64,000 nucleotides of DNA from positions 32,339 to 96,338 of the forward strand of contig CAMVID010000011.1 in the NCBI GenBank assembly GCA_947167445.1, in the 5' to 3' direction. How positions within the stretch are numbered: position 1 is the stretch's first letter; each line of letters opens with the position of its first letter. The notes beneath the pieces are model-generated. The model searched no databases and was not told the origin of the DNA. It was given only the letters and a program-made list of their open reading frames with translations. This document shows positions 16,769 to 24,661 of the stretch, piece after piece. Source of the stretch: G11 sp947167445. Lineage in GTDB: Bacteria > Bacillota > Clostridia > Lachnospirales > Lachnospiraceae. The position numbers and the translations under genes were made by a program.

Positions 16769-17788
16769 TCATTGTTCCCCTGTAAGTTCATCCCAAAGGG
16801 AAAGAATCTTTTCTCTGTTTGCTATGGCATAATTCAGGTCGTATTCTATTTCTTTTACGTCTATGCTTTGTTTGAAATCTTTTCTTACGCTTTTCCTGTA
16901 CAGTTCTTCCTCCAAAAGATGCTGTACGTCATCTCCCACGATAAACTCCATAAAGAGTTTTGCATTATCCTTGTGGGGCGCATCCTTAAATATAGCGCAT
17001 CCGTCAGGAACAGTTGTGGTGCCGTCAACCGGGTAAATGATTCCCATGTCGGCTTTCTTGCCAAGCTGCTTTAAGGCAGTTTCTTCCAGAGTAATTCCGA
17101 TGGGCTTTTTACCTGAGGCAACTGCGTCTATAATATCCCCGGAGCCTCCGTAAATATCTCCGTCAAGATTTTTGACAAATTTCCTTATTACTTCCTCATC
17201 CCCATACACAGCTTCCGTGGCCTGAATCAGAGTTACCAGGGCAGTATATGAGCTTCCGGACTGATTGGGATTGGCAAAGGCAATCTTTCCTTTCCAGCTT
17301 GAAGCCAGAAGTTCTGCCCAGGTTCTGGGCTTACCCGCCTGAATAACAAGCTTTTCATTATATATAAAGACAATGGGAAGCTTTGAGAAAACCGTGTAGG
17401 CATGTTCCGGAGAACCATAGGTATTGTCGAGATTTGCTTCCTGAGAAGTAACATATGGTTCAAAACAGTCCTTGTAAACTTCAAGACTGTCAACGCCGCC
17501 TCCAAACATTATGTCGGCATCGGCGCTGCCTTCCTCCGAAACCTTTGATAGAATCTCATTGGTTCCTCCCGTTACCACCTTTACCCATATGCCGCTTCTT
17601 TCCTCAAACTCCTTAATGATGGGCTCATAAATATTTGCCTTGTGGGAAGTATATATCACAAGCTTCTTATCCTCAGGCATGGCGGGTTCTTCACTAACCG
17701 CATTATATGCACAGCCCCCAAGTAATATGGAGGCTGAAAGAATGGCAATTATTCTTTTAAAGTTTGAAGTCATCGGGATTTTGATCAT
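16769..17788 (-). CDS. Sensor-associated binding lipoprotein (FbpA/PgtC-like)
   Basis: A 339-residue lipoprotein, lipobox LGGC (Cys about 26), resembling ferric/2-aminoethylphosphonate-type binding proteins: LVIYTSHKANIYEPIIKEFE, ADIMFGGG, KIAFANPNQSGSSYTAL. Unlike the transport receptors in this window it sits directly in front of a histidine kinase (1-base spacing) with no hairpin after it. It is also translationally coupled to the pyrophosphatase upstream (ATGA overlap). The arrangement recalls PgtC with PgtB/PgtA, where a periplasmic protein signals phosphoglycerate to a kinase. I infer a ligand-presenting role. A second in-frame ATG five codons in (MTSNFKR) is possible, but the first has AGGA upstream. 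Confidence 0.8.
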   Translation of the reverse strand: MIKIPMTSNFKRIIAILSASILLGGCAYNAVSEEPAMPEDKKLVIYTSHKANIYEPIIKEFEERSGIWVKVVTGGTNEILSKVSEEGSADADIMFGGGVDSLEVYKDCFEPYVTSQEANLDNTYGSPEHAYTVFSKLPIVFIYNEKLVIQAGKPRTWAELLASSWKGKIAFANPNQSGSSYTALVTLIQATEAVYGDEEVIRKFVKNLDGDIYGGSGDIIDAVASGKKPIGITLEETALKQLGKKADMGIIYPVDGTTTVPDGCAIFKDAPHKDNAKLFMEFIVGDDVQHLLEEELYRKSVRKDFKQSIDVKEIEYDLNYAIANREKILSLWDELTGEQ

Positions 17789-19083
17789 ATTCCTACTGCG
17801 TGAATTATCTCGGGAAGGAGCTGTTTCTTACGGCTCATTACTCCCGGCATATCATATATTCCTTCTTCAAGATTGGCGTACTCCAAATGTTTATTGGCCC
17901 TGTGCCTTGTGCAAAGAAGTACGCTGTGTTCTTTCATAACATCAGTTATCATAAGAACTGCCCAGTCTAAGCCGTTCTTTGTTTTGACATTCTCAAGGCC
18001 CTTAAGATAAGCCGCTTTGTAATCGTCGATATCGTGAAGGGTTGTAACCTCGCACTGGCCGATTCCGATTCGAACTCCCGCCTCAGTATATTTCTTAAAG
18101 TCGGAAGAAATTGCGGCCTCTGGATCTCTGGTTTTGAGACCTTCCACATTTTTAAACATGGACAAGCCAAATTCCTGCAGATCCACTCCGCAGATTTTGG
18201 CTAAAGCATTTGCAGCGTCCACATCTTCAGGCGTAGTGGTGGGGCTTTTTAAGATCAACGTATCGCCGATAACTCCCGCAAGCAAGACCCTTGCGGTAAC
18301 CTCATCAGGTCTTAATTCGTTTCTGATAAAAAGGCGATAAACTATGGTGCAGGTACTTCCCAAAGGCTCGGCATCAATAAATATAGGAAGAGATGTCTTC
18401 ATGGCATCGAGCCTGTGGTGGTCTATAATCTCAACTACATTAGCAAACTCCAGACCCCTGATGCTTTGCTTCTGCTCATTATGGTCCACGAGAATCACGT
18501 TGTGCTTGGGGGCTTTCAGGAAACATCTTCTTGTTACGAATCCAACAAATCCGTTGTCATCATAAACAGCAAGTCCTCTCTTCTTGGAGATTGAAAGCTT
18601 TGTCTTGGCCTCCTCAAAGAAATCACTAACCTTCACCGGAGGTTCCTGCTCCGACATTATGTCTTTTATTGCGGGAATTTTCTCCACGTTACCCTTTGAA
18701 GAAATCTCATTCATGACCCAGGATGTAATATCATCGACTGAGAGAAGCCCGTAGAACTCGCCGTTTTTAAAAACAGGCATAACCGAAGGGTTGGTTTCCT
18801 CGTATATTTCTGCCACATCGTTTAAGGGCGCTTCGGCGTCAAGGGGAACCTCACTCTTAAGATATACATCTTCAACCTTTGGATATATGTCTCTCTTATA
18901 AGGAGGAATCTTGAAGTTTAAAGACTGAAGGATACTTTTTGTGGAGTTTGAAAGGTGTCCGCATCTTACGGGAATATAATTATTTTCCTTGTCAATCAGG
19001 TTCTTTAAAACCGCATAACCGTAAGCACTGCATACGCTGTCCAAGTCTGGATTCTGGTGACCCGTAATATAAATATCGCTCAT
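17785..19083 (-). CDS. ppaC: Manganese-dependent inorganic pyrophosphatase with CBS pair
   Basis: A 432-residue family II pyrophosphatase of the DHH superfamily, hydrolysing pyrophosphate to phosphate. Metal ligands are visible in GHQNPDLDSVCSAY (near residue 10) and IDHHRLDAM (near residue 220). Between them (about 65-185) is an insertion with two CBS motifs (ending in FYGLLSVDDI and FVGFVTRRCF), which in this subfamily bind adenine nucleotides and adjust activity. The DRTGG domain of longer relatives is absent. The C-terminal DHHA2 domain ends in a basic substrate-binding SRKKQLLP motif. It overlaps the next gene by four bases, which couples it to a sensory operon; this is unusual for a housekeeping enzyme. 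Confidence 0.92.
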   Translation of the reverse strand: MSDIYITGHQNPDLDSVCSAYGYAVLKNLIDKENNYIPVRCGHLSNSTKSILQSLNFKIPPYKRDIYPKVEDVYLKSEVPLDAEAPLNDVAEIYEETNPSVMPVFKNGEFYGLLSVDDITSWVMNEISSKGNVEKIPAIKDIMSEQEPPVKVSDFFEEAKTKLSISKKRGLAVYDDNGFVGFVTRRCFLKAPKHNVILVDHNEQKQSIRGLEFANVVEIIDHHRLDAMKTSLPIFIDAEPLGSTCTIVYRLFIRNELRPDEVTARVLLAGVIGDTLILKSPTTTPEDVDAANALAKICGVDLQEFGLSMFKNVEGLKTRDPEAAISSDFKKYTEAGVRIGIGQCEVTTLHDIDDYKAAYLKGLENVKTKNGLDWAVLMITDVMKEHSVLLCTRHRANKHLEYANLEEGIYDMPGVMSRKKQLLPEIIHAVGI

Positions 19084-19148
19084 TTTCTCCTCATGAAATC
19101 AAGCCTACCCTTGTGTACGCAAAAGTAGACTTGTTTAATTAATCGCTT

Positions 19149-19919
19149 TTATTTTTTTGCCTTGTCGGCCATAATAATCTTCTTCATTGCCTCAACAGCA
19201 ACCTTTACGGACATGGATGTGTCCTCACTCATCTTCTGATCAAGGCCTGCTGCCTCACGCTCCTGATTCCATACTACATGGAAGCATGCCCCCGCACGGC
19301 ACTTTCTTGCGTTGGCAATAACAAAGAGTGCAGCGGATTCCATCTCGGAAGCCTTTACTCCAAGTCTCTTCCAGGATTCCCACTTCTGCAAAAGGTCATA
19401 GTAAACGGGGCTTTCCTTAGGGGAGTGCTGACCGTAGAACGAATCCTTACACTGAACTATTCCGGAGTGGGTTGTGTTTCCAAGTTCAATGGATGCTTCC
19501 TTAAGAGCGATGGCAATATCAAGATCGGATACTGCAGGATACTCGATGGGCGCGTACTCAAGGCTTGTGTGTTCATATCTTATGGCGCCTGTGGCAACAA
19601 CGATATCACCGGATTTAACATCCAGATCGATTCCTCCGCAGGTACCGGTTCTAATGAATGTATCGGAACCACACTTAACCAGCTCCTCCACAGCGATGGC
19701 AGTTGAAGGACCGCCAATTCCGTGGGAAATTGCCGTAACCTTCTCCCCGCACAAATATCCTGTATAGATGTTATATTCTCTGTTGTAAGCTACCTGCTTC
19801 GCGTCATCGAAAAGCTCGGCAATTGAGGGGATTCTTCCGGGATCTCCCGCCATAATAACATATTTTCCTACATCTCCTTCTTTGATCTGAAGGTGAAACT
19901 GTTTTTCCATTTCTTGCAT
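19149..19919 (-). CDS. udp: Uridine phosphorylase
   Basis: A 256-residue nucleoside phosphorylase of the PNP/UDP family; it cleaves uridine with phosphate to uracil and ribose 1-phosphate in pyrimidine salvage. Visible features: phosphate-binding GDPGR near 25-29, the RTGTCGG block near 90-97, and the nucleoside-binding KASEMESAALF near 190-200, closest to uridine phosphorylases. ATG at 19919 is preceded by GGGAGGT at ideal spacing. A gap of 65 bases separates it from the pyrophosphatase gene on the same strand; both enzymes handle phosphate, so a shared transcript is possible but no terminator or promoter settles it. Confidence 0.85.
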   Translation of the reverse strand: MQEMEKQFHLQIKEGDVGKYVIMAGDPGRIPSIAELFDDAKQVAYNREYNIYTGYLCGEKVTAISHGIGGPSTAIAVEELVKCGSDTFIRTGTCGGIDLDVKSGDIVVATGAIRYEHTSLEYAPIEYPAVSDLDIAIALKEASIELGNTTHSGIVQCKDSFYGQHSPKESPVYYDLLQKWESWKRLGVKASEMESAALFVIANARKCRAGACFHVVWNQEREAAGLDQKMSEDTSMSVKVAVEAMKKIIMADKAKK

Positions 19920-19952
19920 ATAGTTACCTCCCTAAATGCACCAGATATACAA

Positions 19953-19977
19953 ATTATACCGCGAAACGCGGTTTTTT
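19953..19977 (-). promoter_or_regulatory. udp -10 region beside a plus-strand hairpin
   Basis: On the minus strand TATAAT (19953-19958) follows a weak GTGGCA -35 at 18 bases. Between them is the hairpin CCGCG-AAA-CGCGG (19959-19971), which on the plus strand is followed by six T, so it would terminate antisense transcription towards the helicase gene. Confidence 0.45.
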
Positions 19978-19983
19978 GCCACT

Positions 19984-21486
19984 TTAAGGCTTTTGCTTTT
20001 GAAGGATCGCTAGGATTACATCCAGCACTTCCTCGTTGTTATATATAAGAAGAGCCACGCTTGTTTTGGCTCTGCTTAAGCCATGAAAAAGATTCCTTAC
20101 CCTGTAGTCCTCTTCGCCTTCCTTTTTATCCGTGGTCCTAAGGTATCCTTCCTTATCGTAGGTGAAGTTTTCATCCATGACCATCACCACCTTGTCAAAT
20201 TCCTTGCAGGTGGCGGCAGATGTTTCCACCATATTTGAAACCCCGGTAAAAACTTCATCCTCTACGGACAGCTTCCTATCTCTTATAAACATGAAGCCTT
20301 CATCCTCAAAGTTTGTGAGAAGGTGCCTCAATTCATCAGTGTTCTCTGCATAAGCCACATTTACGGAAGGGTACTCTCTTCTGTGGATCCTGCCTCTTAT
20401 ACACATAACTCCCGAAATAAAGGAGGATAATTCACTGTTTACACGAATTTTGTTGGTAAGTCTGTGGCCGGCGTATCCCGGAAGGGCTTCGATCAGGGGA
20501 GCACCATAGGTTTTTCTCTCCTCAGGGGCTATTGAGTCCTCCAGATCATAGGAAAAGATAACCGGCGCCTTCCACTCCTCAGAAAAACCAAGAATATCTT
20601 CAAGCCTGTCCTTGGTAAGTCTGTGGCCTTCATCCACAAGAATGGCTGTGTATTCCCTCTTAACTTCTATCTTTTCATCCGGCTTGCAGTAATAGAAATC
20701 CACCCTCTTAAGGCGCATATCCAGTTCTTCAAGCTCCGCCTCATGGGAGCCAAAATGAAATACACAGACATACTCTTCCCAGGAAAGCTGCATTGCAAGA
20801 TCGTAGAGAAGAATGGTTTTGCCGGTTCCGGGAAGACCGGTAAAGCCATGGTAGGTTACTTCGTCCTTATTCCTGTTGATGGATTTAATAATCAGCTTTT
20901 TGATGTCCCTTTGCTGGGAGGTGAGGAAATAGTCCTGTCTCAAGAACCTTGCAGGGTCCGTAAGGGGCGAGATCAGGTATCTGTCCTCCTTGAACAAATC
21001 CTCTATATCTCCTTCGTAGCAGTCAGTCTGGTTCTCCAGGTTTCTTGCCAGGTCCTCCCACTCGGTATCCACCAGCTTCTCACTTCTTGAAAGCCTTACA
21101 AGCCTGTCGGTGTTACTGAGGTAAAGGTAGGAGTACATATTCTTTCCAAGGGTGGAAAGATAGTATCTGTTTAGGGTCAGCTGCTTAAGTATGGCTTCAT
21201 CGGAGACGTTTCCGCTTTTTAGTTCTATATTGATCACGCAGTCGTCATTTACTCTTAAAAGGTCAAACTCCTTCCCCAATTTGGGCATGGTAAAGGAATA
21301 AAAGAATGTGAGCTTGAACGCATCGGGCAGCACCTCTCCAAGTTTCTCGGAGAAGGTCTTCAGTCCCTCAATCTCCCATTCTTTTATGGTCAGATGTCTG
21401 CTCCTTCCTGACATCTGGCGCTCCATCAATCCCAAAAGCTCAGGGTTCTTCACTCTCGTCAGTGCGTAAATGTTGATCGGCTTCAT
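19984..21486 (-). CDS. Nuclease-helicase fusion (DUF2075/Schlafen-3-like ATPase)
   Basis: A 500-residue protein. The N-terminal 130 residues resemble a PD-(D/E)XK nuclease (GKEFDLLRVND, then INIELKSG). An SF1-type ATPase follows: Walker A GLPGTGKTILLY at about 225, Walker B ILVDEGHRL at about 290, and a C-terminal HGLSRAKTSVALLIY motif, as in DUF2075 proteins. Such proteins occur as solitary genes of unknown role, some near defence loci. An earlier in-frame ATG exists at 21504, but start 21486 fits a TATAAT (21493-21498) six bases away, which would give a nearly leaderless message. The gene is isolated between udp and the xylA terminator. The nuclease call is moderate, the ATPase call strong. 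Confidence 0.75.
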   Translation of the reverse strand: MKPINIYALTRVKNPELLGLMERQMSGRSRHLTIKEWEIEGLKTFSEKLGEVLPDAFKLTFFYSFTMPKLGKEFDLLRVNDDCVINIELKSGNVSDEAILKQLTLNRYYLSTLGKNMYSYLYLSNTDRLVRLSRSEKLVDTEWEDLARNLENQTDCYEGDIEDLFKEDRYLISPLTDPARFLRQDYFLTSQQRDIKKLIIKSINRNKDEVTYHGFTGLPGTGKTILLYDLAMQLSWEEYVCVFHFGSHEAELEELDMRLKRVDFYYCKPDEKIEVKREYTAILVDEGHRLTKDRLEDILGFSEEWKAPVIFSYDLEDSIAPEERKTYGAPLIEALPGYAGHRLTNKIRVNSELSSFISGVMCIRGRIHRREYPSVNVAYAENTDELRHLLTNFEDEGFMFIRDRKLSVEDEVFTGVSNMVETSAATCKEFDKVVMVMDENFTYDKEGYLRTTDKKEGEEDYRVRNLFHGLSRAKTSVALLIYNNEEVLDVILAILQKQKP

Positions 21487-21519
21487 ATCAGTATTATACA
21501 ACATTTTTCTCAAGGTACC

Positions 21520-21548
21520 AAAAAGGCACGGTGACGAATCACCGTGCC
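21520..21548 (-). terminator. xylA terminator
   Basis: A perfect 10-base stem, GGCACGGTGA/TCACCGTGCC with a CGAA loop, followed by TTTTT on the minus strand. It lies 28 bases after the xylA stop. Confidence 0.92.
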
Positions 21549-21575
21549 CTTAAACCTACCTAATAGTCTCTTATC

Positions 21576-22898
21576 TTATGAGAAGAGAATGTTGTTCATT
21601 ACAGACTCAAGGTACTCCTGACGTCCTGAACCGGGATCGTTAGGCTTCTTGATGTCGCAAGCGTGTGCAGCAAGCTCTTCAAGAGTTGCTGTGTTGTTGC
21701 GGATCTTCTTACCGAGTTCTGTGTTAGAGAAGCTTGAGTATTTCTCCTTAACGAAGTTGTCAATTCTGCCATCCTCGATCATCTCAGCTGCCTTGATGAG
21801 GCCAAGTGCGAATGTATCCATACCAAGGATGAATGCGTGGAACATATCCTCAGGTGTGTTGGAAGGACGTCTGTTCTTGGAGTCAAAGTTGAATCCACCT
21901 GTTAATCCGCCGCCCTTAAGTACTTCGTACATAGCAAGAGTTGCATCGTATACGTTGAAGGGGAACTCATCTGTATCCCATCCAAGGAGCATATCGCCCT
22001 GGTTAGCATCTACAGAACCGAGCATGCCGTTTATAGCGGATACTCTTAACTCGTGCTGGAAGGTATGACCTGCAAGTGTAGCATGGTTAGCCTCGATGTT
22101 CATCTTGAAGTCCTTATCAAGACCGTACTGCTTTAAGAATCCGATAGCTGTTGCAGCATCGAAATCATACTGATGTTTCATGGGCTCCTTCGGCTTAGGC
22201 TCGATATAGAAGTCTCCCATGAAGCCTTTGCTTCTACCGTAGTTAACAGCCATTCTCATGAGCTGAGCGATGTTCTCCTGCTCGAACTTCATGTCTGTGT
22301 TGAGAAGTGTCTCGTAACCTTCACGGCCGCCCCAGAATACATATCCTCTACCACCAAGTTTGATGGTGATGTCGATAGCCTTCTTAACCTGAGCTGCTGC
22401 GAATGAGTAAACATCTACTGAGTTTGTGGAACCTGCACCGTTCATGAATCTGGGGTTACCAAACATGTTTGCTGTTCCCCATAAGCACTTGATGTTGGTG
22501 CCTTTGGTCTTCTCTAAGATGTAATCTGAAATCTCGTCAAGACGAGCGTTGGTAACATTGATATCTGTAGGATCTTCGGGAACAAGGTCTACATCATGGA
22601 AGCAGTAGTACTCGATACCAAGCTTCTTCATAAATTCGATACCTGCATCAACCTTAGCCTTAGCGTGCTCCATGGTTCCGGGAGCTGCGCCGAAGGACTT
22701 GTCGGCTGTACCCTGACCAAACATATCTACGCCGGTAGCTCCAAGATTGTGCCACCATGCCATAGCGAAAGGAAGGTGCTCCTTCATCTTCTTACCCATG
22801 ATAACTTTCTCGGGATCATAATATTTGAATGCGAAAGGATTCTTGCTGTCCTTGCCTTCGAACTTGATCTCAGGAATGTTCTTAAAAAACTCTGACAT
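21576..22898 (-). CDS. xylA: Xylose isomerase
   Basis: A 440-residue metal-dependent isomerase converting D-xylose to D-xylulose in the cytoplasm. Strong family matches: HDVDLVPE with catalytic His, VFWGGREGYETL, EPKPKEPMKHQYD, and NFDSKNRR near the C-terminus. Length is that of the class II (longer) enzymes common in Clostridia. The start has AAGGAGG at ideal spacing. It is transcribed divergently from xylB across a 226-base region with a clear promoter and a LacI-type operator, and ends at its own terminator. Xylose would arrive from the xylosidases in this window. Confidence 0.97.
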   Translation of the reverse strand: MSEFFKNIPEIKFEGKDSKNPFAFKYYDPEKVIMGKKMKEHLPFAMAWWHNLGATGVDMFGQGTADKSFGAAPGTMEHAKAKVDAGIEFMKKLGIEYYCFHDVDLVPEDPTDINVTNARLDEISDYILEKTKGTNIKCLWGTANMFGNPRFMNGAGSTNSVDVYSFAAAQVKKAIDITIKLGGRGYVFWGGREGYETLLNTDMKFEQENIAQLMRMAVNYGRSKGFMGDFYIEPKPKEPMKHQYDFDAATAIGFLKQYGLDKDFKMNIEANHATLAGHTFQHELRVSAINGMLGSVDANQGDMLLGWDTDEFPFNVYDATLAMYEVLKGGGLTGGFNFDSKNRRPSNTPEDMFHAFILGMDTFALGLIKAAEMIEDGRIDNFVKEKYSSFSNTELGKKIRNNTATLEELAAHACDIKKPNDPGSGRQEYLESVMNNILFS

Positions 22899-22937
22899 AT
22901 AAAATACCTCCTTAAATTATTAAACCCGAATGGCTAC

Positions 22938-23005
22938 TTGCTCGAGCACATTGGGCGTTTTTTGGCTTCTGTTACCTTTATAGCACAAAAAATATGAACT
23001 GTAAA
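22938..23005 (-). promoter_or_regulatory. xylA promoter and operator
   Basis: On the minus strand TTTACA (23000-23005), exactly 17 bases, then TATAAA (22977-22982). About 28 bases downstream lies TTGCTCGAGCAC (22938-22949) with the perfect palindrome TGCTCGAGCA. It matches the site beside xylB at 10 of 12 positions and should bind the nearby LacI-family regulator. Confidence 0.75.
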
Positions 23006-23026
23006 TGGGAAAAATGTAAATAATTA

Positions 23027-23081
23027 TTGAATTTTAGTGCGGGTTTGTAGTACGATAAAGACAGATTTCGTGCACGAGCAC
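23027..23081 (+). promoter_or_regulatory. xylB promoter and operator
   Basis: TTGAAT (23027-23032), 18 bases, TACGAT (23051-23056). The site GTGCACGAGCAC (23070-23081) lies just downstream of the -10, over or beyond the start point, and matches the xylA site 132 bases away. Confidence 0.65.
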
Positions 23082-23124
23082 GAGGAACCTTTGAAAATAC
23101 GCGACTTGAGGAGGGTAAGTACAT

Positions 23125-24594
23125 ATGTTATACGTTGGAATCGACTTGGGAACATCTGCCGTTAAACTTTTACTTATGGATGAAATGGGTAAGATTCATA
23201 AAGTAGTTTCTAAAGACTACGAATTATATTTCCCTCATCCCGGCTGGTCAGAGCAGAAACCCGAAGACTGGTATTCCAGATCAATGGAAGGTTTGAAAGA
23301 GCTTCTTAGCGAATGCGACAAGAGCAAAGTTGCAGGAATAAGCTTCGGCGGACAGATGCACGGCCTTGTAATTCTTGATAAGGATGATAACGTTATTCGT
23401 CCCGCTATTCTTTGGAACGACGGACGTACCACGGAAGAGACCGATTATCTCAACAACACAATCGGCAAGGATAAGCTTTCCCAGTATACAGCAAATATTG
23501 CTTTTACCGGATTTACAGCACCCAAGATTTTATGGGTTAAGAACAAAGAGCCCGAAAACTTCAAGAAGATTGAGAAGATTATGCTTCCCAAGGACTATCT
23601 TGCATATAAGCTTTCAGGAGTACATTGCACAGACGTTTCCGATGCTTCAGGAATGCTTCTTTTCGATGTAAAGAACAGATGCTGGTCTAAGGAAATGATG
23701 GAGATCTGTGATGTTAAGGAATCACAGCTTGCAAAGATCTTCGAAAGCTATGAAGCAGTAGGAACCATTAAGCCCGACGTGGCAGCTGAACTTGGCCTTC
23801 CCACAACCGTTAAGATTGTTGCCGGTGCAGGCGACAACGCTGCAGCTGCAGTAGGAACAGGTACCGTTGGTGACGGAAGATGTAACATTTCCCTTGGAAC
23901 AAGCGGAACAATCTTCATCTCATCCAAGACCTTCGGAGTTGACAGCTTCAACGCTCTTCACTCCTTTGCACACGCTGACGGAAGCTATCATCTCATGGGT
24001 TGTATGCTTTCAGCTGCATCCTGTAACAAGTGGTGGATGGAAGATATTCTTAAGACAACAAACTTTGCCGACGAGCAGAAGGCTATCACAAAGCTTGGTG
24101 AGAACCACGTATTCTTCCTTCCTTACCTTATGGGTGAGCGTTCTCCTCTTAACGATCCTTATGCAAGGGGAACATTTACCGGTATTACAATGGATACCAC
24201 AAGAGAAGATATGACTCAGGCAATATTAGAGGGTGTGGCTTTTGCCCTCAGAGATTCATTTGAAGTTGCCAAATCTTTGGGAATCAAGATTGACAGAACC
24301 AAGATTTGCGGCGGTGGCGCAAAGAGTCCTCTTTGGAAGAAGATGATTGCAAACATTTTAGGAATCAAGGTAGATGTCATTGAAAGTGAAGAAGGTCCCG
24401 GATACGGCGGAGCAATGCTTGCTGCTGTAGCCTGCGGAGAGTTTAAGAGTGTTGAGGAAGCAGCCGAGAAACTGGTTAAGGTTGTTGACACTGTTGAACC
24501 CGATCCTGAACTTACCAAGAAGTATGATGAGTGCTACAACAAGTTTAAACAGATTTATCCCGCACTCAAGCCCATCTTCAAGGTTATCGGTTAA
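23125..24594 (+). CDS. xylB: Xylulokinase
   Basis: A 489-residue FGGY-family kinase phosphorylating D-xylulose to xylulose 5-phosphate for the pentose phosphate or phosphoketolase route. Visible: N-terminal phosphate-binding GIDLGTSAVKLLLMD, substrate loop SFGGQMHGLV, catalytic Asp in AGAGDNAAAAVG, and the adenosine-binding ICGGGAKSPLW near 390. Length is standard. Start ATG has GAGGG upstream. It is divergent from xylA with a shared operator type, and converges on the LacI regulator gene, with which it shares a bidirectional terminator. Confidence 0.97.
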   Translation: MLYVGIDLGTSAVKLLLMDEMGKIHKVVSKDYELYFPHPGWSEQKPEDWYSRSMEGLKELLSECDKSKVAGISFGGQMHGLVILDKDDNVIRPAILWNDGRTTEETDYLNNTIGKDKLSQYTANIAFTGFTAPKILWVKNKEPENFKKIEKIMLPKDYLAYKLSGVHCTDVSDASGMLLFDVKNRCWSKEMMEICDVKESQLAKIFESYEAVGTIKPDVAAELGLPTTVKIVAGAGDNAAAAVGTGTVGDGRCNISLGTSGTIFISSKTFGVDSFNALHSFAHADGSYHLMGCMLSAASCNKWWMEDILKTTNFADEQKAITKLGENHVFFLPYLMGERSPLNDPYARGTFTGITMDTTREDMTQAILEGVAFALRDSFEVAKSLGIKIDRTKICGGGAKSPLWKKMIANILGIKVDVIESEEGPGYGGAMLAAVACGEFKSVEEAAEKLVKVVDTVEPDPELTKKYDECYNKFKQIYPALKPIFKVIG

Positions 24595-24626
24595 TTGACT
24601 ATACGACTCCTTTTGGAATAAGAATG

Positions 24627-24661
24627 AAAGAGACACGGTTTTTATTACCGTGCCTCTTTTA
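24627..24661. terminator. Bidirectional terminator between xylB and the LacI gene
   Basis: Stem AGAGACACGG/CCGTGCCTCT (24629-24638/24648-24657) with A/T tails on both sides, so it works for xylB and for the convergent regulator. The regulator's TAA stop lies in the loop and its last codons form one arm. Confidence 0.8.

Noticed and set aside
19984..21486. Restriction-modification or known defence operon
   Set aside because: No methylase, specificity subunit or other defence gene is adjacent; the gene stands alone.
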